From contig CM071573.1 in the NCBI GenBank assembly GCA_036426205.1, positions 69,781,580 to 69,845,579 of the forward strand: 64,000 bases of DNA. The letters are read 5' to 3'. Shown piece by piece: positions 62,347 to 64,000 of this stretch. The first letter of the stretch is position 1; each line of letters begins with the position of its first letter. The position numbers were made by a program, and so were the translations under genes. The notes under the pieces are model-generated. The model ran no database searches. It was not told the DNA's origin and was given only the letters and a program-made list of their open reading frames with translations. The DNA comes from Ascaphus truei. Its lineage: Eukaryota; Chordata; Amphibia; Anura; Ascaphidae.

Positions 62347-63086
62347 TTTTTTTTATTATTATTGCGTATATAAAAATATATACAGTATATAGTATTATGT
62401 ATGTATATAACGAAAGGGAAAAAGCAGTAGCACTCCACTGCATAAACAAGGCACTCCTCGCAGGTTTTACAAAGTTAAAAGAAAAAAAGCTTAATGCAAA
62501 AAAATAAATTCAAAACCTGTATTAATGATATAACAAAAAAAAAGTGTGTGTGCGTATATCATCTACAGCCCATGTCGATACACTGCACCTCCACAATGAT
62601 CTTCCACGTACTGTGATTGCAAGCCTCACCTTACGTTGCTCCATTACTTTTTACATTTTATTTGTTATATCAGAAATACAGGTTCCTTGCTGAATTTGGT
62701 GCCTGTAGCACTAATCTTATGAGAAGCTTCTTGCTTGCTTGTGCTTTCTCTCCCTCCTCTAACTTTTCCCATTTTTTTAAGTCTTGCTCAATTGGAAATT
62801 GTTCATGCGCTGTATCGTTTGGATGAAGTTTATAGGGAGTTATGCCAGTTCGCAATTAGTTGACAACTTAACTTTGAATATTAGCTAAACCTATTCAGCC
62901 ATATACGTGTTCCTGCCACATCCCAAACTCTGTATACGCCTGCAGGTCACTCATGGCAGGGAACAAAGCAGGGAATCTGATGAGGACGAGCTGTACAGTG
63001 CAGAGAATTTCCGGCGCCTGGCACGCAGCCTCAGTGGGACACTCATCACTAACAGAGAGGAGACACTCGTCTCTTCTCACAGTTTT
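18301..63086 (+). CDS. USP54: USP54, ubiquitin-specific peptidase 54 (20 coding exons, 3' end outside window)
   Basis: Spliced gene of 20 exons (listed separately) totalling 4,356 nt, which is 1,452 codons open throughout. The N-terminus MSWKRNYFS and the Cys box [15 protein letters not shown] identify USP54 rather than its paralogue USP53. The USP domain spans about residues 31-355: Cys42 (Cys box), CxxC at 166/169 with Cys225/Cys229 (zinc site), His302 in GKHYSTFFF and Asp319 in WMYFDDAHV. The tail has a Glu/Arg-rich coiled coil (about 737-775), an MIT-like helical segment (about 796-875), and conserved blocks [28 protein letters not shown] and [21 protein letters not shown]54 belongs to the USP cysteine proteases that remove ubiquitin; USP53/USP54 were long thought inactive and later reported to act on K63-linked chains. 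The start is supported by an in-frame TGA two codons upstream (18295). No frameshift or premature stop was seen. The protein should continue past Phe1452 for roughly 200 residues outside the window. Confidence 0.97.
20639..20988. mobile_element. hAT-like MITE, family A, composite/divergent
   Basis: Starts CAGTTGTGCGCAACAC and ends GAGTTGAGAACCCCTG. It contains two separate 'CTTCAGCACA..TGGCT' blocks with a non-family middle (20765-20860), suggesting rearrangement or a nested insertion. Confidence 0.6.
21922..22095. mobile_element. hAT-like palindromic MITE, family A
   Basis: CAGGGGTGGCCAGCTT to TTGGCCACCCCTG with the long central palindrome CAGTCACTGACTGAG. Flanks ACACAGAG/ACACAAGA are similar. 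It lies 152 bp upstream of exon 2. Confidence 0.85.
22248..22340 (+). CDS. USP54: USP54 coding exon 2
   Basis: 31 codons, residues 50-80, phase 0 at both ends. It reads [15 protein letters not shown] through CIFCALK, the helical continuation of the USP fold after the Cys box. Acceptor ACCATAG|GTATTG; donor AAAG|GTAATA. A hAT-like MITE ends 152 bp upstream. Confidence 0.97.
23030..23360. mobile_element. Divergent MITE related to family C
   Basis: Inverted ends CCCATAGGAGTATG... and ...TTTCAATCCTATG, with GGTTCAGCTCTGGATGACC and the shared 'TGGCTTCCTATTGG'. G-homopolymers at 23266-23293. Confidence 0.45.
23826..24066. mobile_element. MITE of family C type, left TTAA present
   Basis: TTAAAGGAGAAATCC starts the element; 'GGGCCAATAGGAAGCCGCGCC' pairs with 'CTTCCTATTGCCCTGC', and 'GGAGACCACCTGCTTCAATC' marks the far end. 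Confidence 0.45.
26226..26290. repeat. TATAGA/TATATC simple repeat
   Basis: Alternating TATAGA and TATATC units, partly palindromic. Confidence 0.85.
26637..28340. mobile_element. LTR-like element with CpG-rich promoter-like end
   Basis: Bounded by TGTAAC and GGCTACA. Block 'GTGCGTATACCTGCAGGCTC' and 'GCGCCTCCACCTATG' resembles the LTR-like repeats at 31871 and 34539. Its right 400 bp is CpG-rich with three NRF1-like GCGCATGCGC-type sites (28007, 28096, 28135) and YY1-like AACATGGCGGC (28156-28166). No convincing coding sequence; frames in the CpG-rich end are compositional. Confidence 0.4.
28878..29208. mobile_element. Tigger-like MITE, copy 1 (331 bp)
   Basis: CAGGCATACCCCGCTTTAAG at one end and TTAATGCGGGGTATGCCTG at the other, flanked by TA on both sides. 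The terminus matches the Tigger/pogo type CAGGCATACC. Nearly identical to 39447-39778. Confidence 0.85.
29660..30030 (+). mobile_element. Penelope-like fragment, interrupted by a hAT MITE
   Basis: 'AAAGAAGAAACCCTTTGAGG' and 'ATTTCATCTATGGAGAAC' match 15895-15965. The sequence resumes at 29956 after the MITE at 29764-29947. Its hammerhead-like core is more decayed than that at 15.9 kb. Confidence 0.4.
29764..29947. mobile_element. hAT-like MITE, family A, perfect TSD, nested
   Basis: CAGTGGTGTTCAACTCC to GGAGTTCAGCACTCCTG. CTCTAAAT is exact on both sides (29756-29763, 29948-29955). A G-homopolymer (about 29902-29920) lies in the right arm. Confidence 0.88.
30524..30614. repeat. TA simple repeat
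   Basis: (TA)n with GTATGTATATG and CTGTATA interruptions. Confidence 0.95.
30615..31425. mobile_element. Penelope-like element remnant with two opposed hammerhead-like motifs
   Basis: Begins near AAAAAGCGCCCGATCCC and ends near GAGAAGGGCGCTGTC. On -, CTGATGA (31015-31021 on +) and GAAAC (30993-30997) flank a TCCG/CGGA stem. On +, CTGAAAA (30825-30831), a GGTTT/AAACC stem and GAAAC (30853-30857) occur. It is bordered by TA microsatellites. No reverse transcriptase frame remains. Confidence 0.45.
31430..31665. repeat. TA / GT compound microsatellite
   Basis: (TA)n, then GTGTATGTGTGTGTG, then (TA)n with AGTATA interruptions. Open frames across it on both strands are artefacts. Confidence 0.95.
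31666..31870 (-). mobile_element. Penelope-like end fragment with degenerate hammerhead-like motif
   Basis: On -, GGTCAC-TCTTT-GATGACC hairpin followed by GAACGTTGG (31834-31865). The upstream core reads CTAAGA instead of CTGAAGA. It abuts the LTR-like repeat at 31871. Confidence 0.35.
31871..32473 (-). repeat. LTR-like direct repeat, left copy (603 bp)
   Basis: Near-identical partner of 34539-35174. Shares landmarks TGATGACATGGGGGATAACA, CCCCACAGGGATGAGAGATT and AAACCCATGATA in the same order. Confidence 0.75.
32469..33794 (-). pseudogene. Frameshifted ORF of the LTR-bounded element; Cys-pair N-terminus, function unknown
   Basis: Three overlapping minus-strand frames form one broken reading: a first block starting at Met 33794, a middle block (33610-33215) and a last block (33269-32469) that stops inside the left repeat. 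The first block has a short beta-type start and the pair CLCVQC; a second pair CQQC lies nearby in the adjoining frame, suggesting a zinc-ribbon-like site split by a frameshift. The rest is Pro/Glu/Arg-rich and low in complexity. No Gag capsid, zinc-knuckle or polymerase motif is recognised. Function is unknown. Confidence 0.45.
33870..34538. other. Interior of the LTR-bounded element, non-coding
   Basis: Sequence between the broken ORF and the right repeat. If the element reads on -, this is the leader. No gene recognised. Confidence 0.4.
34539..35174 (-). repeat. LTR-like direct repeat, right copy (636 bp)
   Basis: Partner of 31871-32473, with an extra GCAGCAGCAGCAGCAG stretch at about 34777-34792. 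In minus orientation this would be the 5' repeat. Confidence 0.75.
35223..35326. repeat. TA simple repeat
   Basis: (TA)n grading into TATCTATATC units. Confidence 0.95.
35868..35962. mobile_element. Tigger-like MITE end fragment
   Basis: Ends AAAACGAGGACTTACTG followed by TA, and contains two GTCGGATAAGCCATT repeats. Layout is of pogo/Tigger type; the other end is not visible. Confidence 0.4.
36480..36730. mobile_element. MITE family C (piggyBac-like), truncated
   Basis: CAGGATTGAAGCAGGG, TTTCAGCTCTGGGGACCCCC, AGAGATACTTACCTCC and GGGCCAATAGGAAGC follow the family order. The mirrored right half is lost. Confidence 0.6.
36969..37103 (+). CDS. USP54: USP54 coding exon 3
   Basis: 45 codons, residues 81-125, phase 0 at both ends. 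It encodes [17 protein letters not shown] and the QD-box-like block [13 protein letters not shown] typical of USP53/USP54. Acceptor CCAACAG|GGAATC; donor TTT|GTGAGT. A Harbinger-like MITE starts only about 30 bp after the donor. Confidence 0.97.
37134..37604. mobile_element. Harbinger-like MITE with TTA duplication, 30 bp after exon 3
   Basis: GGCCGCGTCCATACTCC to CATGCCCGTGGCC, flanked by TTA (37131-37133, 37605-37607). Termini resemble those at 2111 and 2923. The interior is C-rich and codes nothing recognisable. Confidence 0.75.
38561..38598. repeat. TCCTATCTA tandem repeat
   Basis: Four 9-10 bp units of ATCCTATCT. Confidence 0.9.
38787..39012. mobile_element. hAT-like MITE, family A, long variant
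   Basis: CAGAGGTGCTCAACTCC to GCTGAGCACCCCTG, with extra C/T-rich and G-rich runs in opposing arms. Flanks TCTTAACA/GTTTAACA agree at 6 of 8. Confidence 0.8.
39277..39390 (+). CDS. USP54: USP54 coding exon 4
   Basis: 38 codons, residues 126-163, phase 0. It reads [20 protein letters not shown] and [11 protein letters not shown], matching the same USP54 segment. Acceptor TTATAG|GAAAAC; donor GAGCAG|GTACAG. A Tigger-like MITE begins 56 bp downstream of the donor. Confidence 0.97.
39391..39879 (+). other. USP54 intron 4, mostly one Tigger-like MITE
   Basis: 489 bp, of which 332 bp is the MITE at 39447-39778. Confidence 0.9.
39447..39778. mobile_element. Tigger-like MITE, copy 2 (332 bp)
   Basis: Same termini as 28878-29208 (CAGGCATACCCCGC / GCGGGGTATGCCTG) with TA on both sides. 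The two copies differ by scattered substitutions only, implying fairly recent activity. Confidence 0.88.
39880..39962 (+). CDS. USP54: USP54 coding exon 5 (zinc-site CxxC)
   Basis: 83 nt, residues 164-190 plus two bases of Cys191. [15 protein letters not shown] supplies the first Cys pair (166/169) of the USP zinc site. Acceptor TACTTCAG|TGTGTT; donor CTCTG|GTAAGC. The split codon TG|C joins correctly to exon 6. Confidence 0.96.
39963..41020 (+). other. USP54 intron 5
   Basis: AT-rich. Holds a small inverted-repeat element at 40778-40903; otherwise nothing recognised. Confidence 0.85.
40778..40903. mobile_element. Short MITE with GGGATTATTAATTAAACTG-type ends
   Basis: Left GGGATTATTAATTAAACTG is the near-complement of right CAGTTTATTGATAACCCC. 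The superfamily is not assigned. Confidence 0.45.
41021..41126 (+). CDS. USP54: USP54 coding exon 6
   Basis: 106 nt, completing Cys191 and encoding residues 192-226 ([20 protein letters not shown] through LRNCP). Cys225 is the third zinc ligand. Acceptor AAATGAAG|CAACC is weak (AAG) but keeps frame; donor CCG|GTGAGT. A CTGT-type array begins about 85 bp downstream. Confidence 0.95.
41127..43423 (+). other. USP54 intron 6, filled by a CTGT-type array
   Basis: About 90% of this 2.3 kb intron is the tetranucleotide-derived repeat listed separately; only the edges are unique. Confidence 0.9.
41212..43310. repeat. 2.1 kb (CTGT)n / GTCGGTGCGCCT array
   Basis: Left end is a regular higher-order repeat of (CTGT)2-4 CGGTGCGCCTGT. 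From about 41640 the period becomes irregular, with single-base indels everywhere, then regains order near 43260. Very long Cys/Leu/Ser/Val (+) and Thr/Asp/Arg/Gln (-) frames exist only because the unit lacks stops. They have no start context, splice or conservation evidence of being genes. Confidence 0.95.
43424..43570 (+). CDS. USP54: USP54 coding exon 7
   Basis: 49 codons, residues 227-275, phase 0. [20 protein letters not shown] supplies Cys229, the fourth zinc ligand, followed by [17 protein letters not shown]. Acceptor TTTGCAG|AGTAAT; donor GGAGAT|GTGAGT. Confidence 0.97.
43571..44186 (+). other. USP54 intron 7
   Basis: 616 bp, AT-rich, nothing recognised. Confidence 0.85.
44187..44336 (+). 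CDS. USP54: USP54 coding exon 8 (His box)
   Basis: 50 codons, residues 276-325, phase 0. It carries the His box: [19 protein letters not shown] with His302, then [12 protein letters not shown] with Asp319/Asp320. These are the expected positions of the general base and third catalytic residue. Acceptor GTTCAG|CTGTTT; donor AAAGAG|GTAACA. Confidence 0.97.
44600..44760. repeat. Unclassified dispersed repeat, copy 1
   Basis: 'AAGTAATACATTGAGAGTTA' and 'GTCCTGGGCACAGAGTTA' recur in order at 60575-60790. Confidence 0.6.
44972..45222 (-). mobile_element. Full-length tRNA-derived CORE-type SINE
   Basis: On -, the pol III A box TGGCTCAGTGAG (45203-45214) and B box GGTTCAATTCC (45149-45159) head the element. 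The MIR-type core TGACCTTGGGCAAGTCACTT follows (45114-45133), then an L2-like tail with GTAAAGCGCTACGT and AGCGCTATACAAG ending in a TTATTATTA repeat. All parts of a MIR/CORE-SINE are present. Confidence 0.75.
45226..45354. mobile_element. hAT-like MITE, family A, fragment
   Basis: 'GGCTCAATCAG', 'GATATCCTGAAAACCTGACC' and 'GGCTTGAGGACTGG' present; both termini lost. Confidence 0.6.
46171..46339 (+). CDS. USP54: USP54 coding exon 9 (end of USP domain)
   Basis: 169 nt, residues 326-381 plus one base. [20 protein letters not shown] and [12 protein letters not shown] close the USP fold; [12 protein letters not shown] starts the tail. A long T-tract precedes acceptor TTTCAG|ATTGGC; donor TCGG|GTAATA. 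Confidence 0.97.
46340..46944 (+). other. USP54 intron 9
   Basis: 605 bp, nothing recognised. Confidence 0.85.
46945..47115 (+). CDS. USP54: USP54 coding exon 10
   Basis: 171 nt, residues 382-438 with split codons at both ends. Ser/His-rich [40 protein letters not shown] and SQSSRDTG match the USP54 linker. Acceptor TACCAG|GCAGGG; donor ACAG|GTAGAA. Confidence 0.96.
47116..47702 (+). other. USP54 intron 10
   Basis: 587 bp carrying one family A MITE 75 bp after exon 10. Confidence 0.85.
47191..47371. mobile_element. hAT-like palindromic MITE, family A
   Basis: TAGGGATGGCAGCTCC to GGAGTTGGCCACTCCTG. Flanks CCCTAATG/CCCTATTG differ at one base. Confidence 0.82.
47703..47834 (+). CDS. USP54: USP54 coding exon 11
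   Basis: 132 nt, residues 439-482. [20 protein letters not shown], a basic patch RKRSS..PRRKGDE and SSGYHSEG follow the USP54 order. Acceptor GTGCAG|GACACT; donor GAAG|GTCAGT. Confidence 0.96.
48017..48397 (+). CDS. USP54: USP54 coding exon 12
   Basis: 381 nt, residues 483-609. It begins [20 protein letters not shown], then [18 protein letters not shown], and ends with the conserved [19 protein letters not shown] and [11 protein letters not shown]. Acceptor CATTAG|GTGAGA sits 182 bp after exon 11; donor TCGG|GTAAGG. Confidence 0.96.
48398..48854 (+). other. USP54 intron 12
   Basis: 457 bp, nothing recognised. Reading through exon 12 stays open for about 75 codons into this intron by chance. 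Confidence 0.8.
48855..49089 (+). CDS. USP54: USP54 coding exon 13
   Basis: 235 nt, residues 610-687. The first half ([20 protein letters not shown]) is divergent; the second half ([20 protein letters not shown]) is a strongly conserved USP54 block. Acceptor ATAAAAG|CCAAAG; donor TTTAG|GTAATT. Confidence 0.94.
49090..50171 (+). other. USP54 intron 13
   Basis: Unique AT-rich sequence to 49780, then a piggyBac-like MITE ending 83 bp before exon 14. Confidence 0.85.
49786..50088. mobile_element. piggyBac-like MITE (family C) with TTAA on both sides
   Basis: AGCAGCAATA at the left and TATTGCTGCT at the right are exact inverted repeats, flanked by TTAA (49782-49785 and 50089-50092), the invariant piggyBac target. 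Inside lies the subterminal GATTGAAGCA...GGGTC repeat seen in the other family C copies. This copy defines the family's ends. Confidence 0.75.
50172..50311 (+). CDS. USP54: USP54 coding exon 14
   Basis: 140 nt, residues 688-734. It contains [20 protein letters not shown] and [12 protein letters not shown]. Acceptor TTTTTAAG|GGAATA; donor AATG|GTAAGA. A piggyBac-like MITE with TTAA flanks ends 83 bp upstream, so it sits near the branch-point region. Confidence 0.93.
50436..50612. mobile_element. hAT-like MITE, family B, fragment
   Basis: CAGCGGTCCGCAAA, 'TTTCAGAGGCCCCA' and 'GAGGCCTCTGCAACTTCACT' match 4399-4697; right half missing. Confidence 0.6.
50663..51030. mobile_element. Possible piggyBac-like element with AGCAGCAGTTC start
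   Basis: TTAA (50659-50662) followed by AGCAGCAGTTCAAG, close to the 49786 terminus. The right end is not clearly defined. Confidence 0.35.
51215..51388 (+). CDS. USP54: USP54 coding exon 15 (coiled coil)
   Basis: 174 nt, residues 735-792. [20 protein letters not shown] and [10 protein letters not shown] form a highly charged coiled coil, followed by [20 protein letters not shown], all near-identical in arrangement to known USP54. Acceptor CCTGCAG|GAGTGA; donor CAGG|GTAATT. Confidence 0.97.
51389..52410 (+). other. USP54 intron 15
   Basis: Carries a family C MITE (51594-51822); remaining sequence unremarkable. Confidence 0.85.
51594..51822. mobile_element. MITE family C, palindromic copy
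   Basis: TTAA then AGGAGCAATTC; the GAATTGAAGCAGGGGTCTCC half is mirrored by GGAGACCCCCTGCTTCAATC. Confidence 0.65.
52411..52530 (+). CDS. USP54: USP54 coding exon 16 (MIT-like segment, part 1)
   Basis: 120 nt, residues 793-832. [20 protein letters not shown] and [19 protein letters not shown] look like the first two helices of an MIT/TPR-type hairpin. The MIT assignment is inferred from the alpha-helical EQKGDY..AL..Y/CNEAI pattern. Acceptor GTTACAG|GGAGGA; donor ATTT|GTAAGT. Confidence 0.96.
53205..53290. mobile_element. hAT-like MITE, family A, left fragment
   Basis: 'CTCAACTCCAGTCCTCAAG' through 'GATATCCCTGCTTCAGCAC'; right arm absent. Confidence 0.6.
53395..53640 (+). mobile_element. 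Penelope-like fragment with hammerhead-like core
   Basis: CTGAAGA (53500-53506), a perfect GGTCCCC/GGGGACC stem and GAACG (53524-53528) occur in hammerhead order; canonical would be GAAA. 'GGATCCAATAAAACATTTTT' follows, as in Penelope-like terminal repeats. Confidence 0.5.
53692..53962. mobile_element. hAT-like MITE, family B
   Basis: CAGCGGTGCGCAAACTGG to TGCGCTCCCCTG with 'GGTTACAGAGGCCC' and 'GAAGGCCTCTGTAACTTC'. Flanks TTGTACAG/ATGCACAG agree at 6 of 8. Confidence 0.78.
53973..54720. repeat. GT array with ATTTACAGA interruptions and an 80-base N gap
   Basis: Repeats of (GT)n-GATTTACAGA. N bases occupy 54113-54192. Sequence after the gap is irregular ('GGTGTGTGGTGTG'), as expected of poorly resolved reads. 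Confidence 0.95.
54927..55394. mobile_element. 468-bp foldback element
   Basis: CTTAACCCTGGGCTGTGCTC at the left is mirrored by GAGCACAACCTGGGTTAAG at the right; the arms (CAGACCTG.CTAAGA / TCTTAGACAGGTCTG and others) match along most of their length around a TA-rich centre. A second copy at 61805-62292 is split by a Harbinger insertion. Confidence 0.75.
56122..56311 (+). CDS. USP54: USP54 coding exon 17 (MIT-like segment, part 2)
   Basis: 190 nt, residues 833-895. [20 protein letters not shown] and [18 protein letters not shown] complete the MIT-like helices; a Pro/Ser/Gln-rich stretch follows. Acceptor ATTTTAG|CTAAAT; donor ACAAG|GTAGCT. Confidence 0.95.
56312..56853 (+). other. USP54 intron 17
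   Basis: 542 bp, nothing recognised. Confidence 0.85.
56854..58262 (+). CDS. USP54: USP54 coding exon 18 (large, fast-evolving tail exon)
   Basis: 1,409 nt, residues 896-1365, open throughout. Most is Ser/Asn-rich and poorly conserved, but it includes [51 protein letters not shown] and [20 protein letters not shown], all in USP54 order. Acceptor ATTTCAG|TGACCA; donor CCAC|GTGAGT. A short TA repeat lies just after the donor. Confidence 0.95.
59240..59396. mobile_element. hAT-like MITE, family A, left end lost
   Basis: 'CCAGTCCTCAAGGAACACCA' mirrored by 'TGGTGGCTCTTGAGGACTGG', ending TTGGCCACTACTG. Confidence 0.7.
59692..60018 (-). mobile_element. hAT-like MITE, family B, degraded
   Basis: 'CAAATGACGTCACATGATCC', 'CGGCATTTAATTTAATTGCC' and 'GGGGCCTCTGAA' as in other family B copies; ends near TTGCACACACCCC. 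Confidence 0.55.
60575..60790. repeat. Unclassified dispersed repeat, copy 2
   Basis: Shares 'AGTAATACATTGAGAGTTAC' and 'GTCCTAGGCACAGAGTTA' with 44600-44760. Confidence 0.6.
61167..61285 (+). CDS. USP54: USP54 coding exon 19
   Basis: 119 nt, residues 1366-1405. It encodes [20 protein letters not shown] and ends SPVSK. Acceptor CCCCGCAG|TTTTGG; donor TCCAAG|GTAACG. Frame is kept with exons 18 and 20; similarity to USP54 is moderate. Confidence 0.9.
61744..61772. repeat. GT simple repeat
   Basis: Uninterrupted (TG)n followed by TATA-rich sequence. Confidence 0.9.
61805..62292. mobile_element. Foldback element of the 54927 family, split by a Harbinger MITE
   Basis: 'GTGTGCTCATTTGCATG', 'GATGGTGAAAGGCAGGGTT' and 'CCAGACCTGTCTAA' match 54927-55394; continuation TAAGACGTGAATTTG lies after 62264. 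Confidence 0.65.
61957..62264. mobile_element. Harbinger-like MITE, 'CTTATAGTG' family, TAA duplication
   Basis: GGCTGCGCTTATAGTGCCGG to CACTATAAGCGCGGCC, flanked by TAA (61954-61956, 62265-62267). The paralogous empty site at about 55116-55124 contains TAA once, confirming the 3-bp duplication. Confidence 0.85.
62311..62342. repeat. GT simple repeat
   Basis: (GT)n of about 16 units. Confidence 0.9.
62946..63086 (+). CDS. USP54: USP54 coding exon 20 (last exon in window)
   Basis: 47 codons, residues 1406-1452, phase 0. [20 protein letters not shown] and [10 protein letters not shown] match a conserved C-terminal block. Acceptor GCCTGCAG|GTCACT; donor TTTT|GTAAGT. The next exon, expected to begin with Asp-Ser-Ser, is not in the remaining 914 bases. 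Confidence 0.95.
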
Positions 63087-64000
63087 GTAAGTAGCTGTCC
63101 CTGCTCAGAGGGGTTTGCCTCAACTTGTGACAGGCAGGGTCAGGTAAACGGAAAGGTTATTCCACCCAGCCTAGTAATTAGTTGGCATCATTTCAGTTTT
63201 GCATAAACAAGTTCCAACCTATAACGTTCTTGCTGTTCTCGGTTGGTATAACAAAAACCTATACATTTCTTGTGGGAGCTACTAACAGCTTGGCTAACTC
63301 GCATGATATGGTGCAAGTTCTAATACCATATAGAGCATACATTAATAAAACCGTAATAAACATGGCTATTTTATCAAATCGTTTTGTTTTTGTTCAACTA
63401 ATGTATTCTATATTTGTATTCCATTTTAGCACGTTCTTTTACTCCTTAGCTATGCATAGGTAGTATCTTGGACACCTAATTACGCACATTTTATCTAATC
63501 CTTTTTATATCTATAAACGTGTGTGTGTGTGTTTGTGTTACGACGTGTTGCCATATGCATAATAATAAGTGACAATTTTGCATTTTTAATTTGTACCATG
63601 ATCTCTGCTAATGTAGTATAAAAAAACTGGTACTAGGTGGAGCTGCAGCATATGAATACTGATGTATGTAAATGAGTACACTTATTTGTGGTTTTCTGGC
63701 ATGAAATGGGGTACTCTTTGAAGTTCCCCACTGCTGTCTCATTTATCTGATTAATCGGCTGCCACAGATGCTCACACCTTTTCCTTGTACTCTGGCTGTA
63801 AATGTCTGGCTAACATTACTGCTAGCTATATGTCCAGTATAATGCTTAACGTTAGGGAGACACTTCTTCTCTTGTTATTTAGCTGACCTATTTAGCAGGT
63901 TCCATATGTATAGCACAGTGTACTAATGCTTTTTATCTTCCCTTTGTCTGGTAGTGTTTTGCTCACTGTTTATGCTCTGCTGATACTCACTCCTTATTTC
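63087..64000 (+). other. Start of USP54 intron 20
   Basis: 914 bp to the window edge; no further USP54 exon found. A small GT run near 63520. Confidence 0.8.

Larger units (their letters stand above)
61286..62945 (+). other. USP54 intron 19
   Basis: 1.66 kb containing GT repeats and the nested foldback/Harbinger pair. 62520-62945 shows nothing. Confidence 0.85.

Overview
The window looks like vertebrate nuclear DNA. It holds most of one protein-coding gene, USP54 (ubiquitin-specific peptidase 54), on the + strand. Twenty coding exons between 18301 and 63086 join in frame with GT-AG introns and give 1,452 codons without a stop. The final part of the protein (roughly 200 residues, judged from the usual family length of about 1,680) lies beyond the right edge. 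Exons 1-9 encode the USP catalytic domain, with Cys box, zinc-binding Cys pairs and His box all present. Exons 10-20 encode the long Ser-rich tail with a coiled coil, a helical MIT-like segment and several short conserved blocks.

The organism is most likely an amphibian, probably an anuran with a large genome. This is inferred from the protein (close to tetrapod USP54 but clearly not mammalian) and from the repeats: many palindromic DNA-transposon MITEs, Penelope-like fragments, a CORE-type tRNA SINE and long simple-sequence arrays. The species cannot be fixed from the sequence alone.

Layout. 1-18300 is upstream sequence or a 5' non-coding intron. It has no gene I can support, but contains many MITEs, a head-to-head pair of tRNA-like sequences (6.0-6.1 kb), a 1.2 kb CA/ACGTAT array (10.3-11.5 kb), an LTR-like block (12-13 kb) and a 1.36 kb foldback element with a 13-bp target duplication (13.5-14.85 kb). 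18301-37103 carries exons 1-3, separated by a 14.6 kb intron with an LTR-like block (26.6-28.3 kb), Penelope-like fragments with hammerhead-like motifs (29.7-31.9 kb), and a 3.3 kb LTR-bounded element without visible reverse transcriptase (31.9-35.2 kb). 37104-46339 carries exons 4-9; intron 6 contains a 2.1 kb CTGT-type array. 46340-63086 carries exons 10-20 with further MITEs and a GT array broken by an 80-base N gap (54113-54192). 63087-64000 is the start of intron 20.

Most of the novelty is in the mobile elements. There are five or more MITE families whose target-site duplications can be read directly (8-bp hAT, TTA/TAA Harbinger, TA Tigger/pogo, TTAA piggyBac), one insertion confirmed by a paralogous empty site, repeated hammerhead-like cores in Penelope-like remnants, and a non-autonomous LTR-type element with its own frameshifted Cys-pair ORF.
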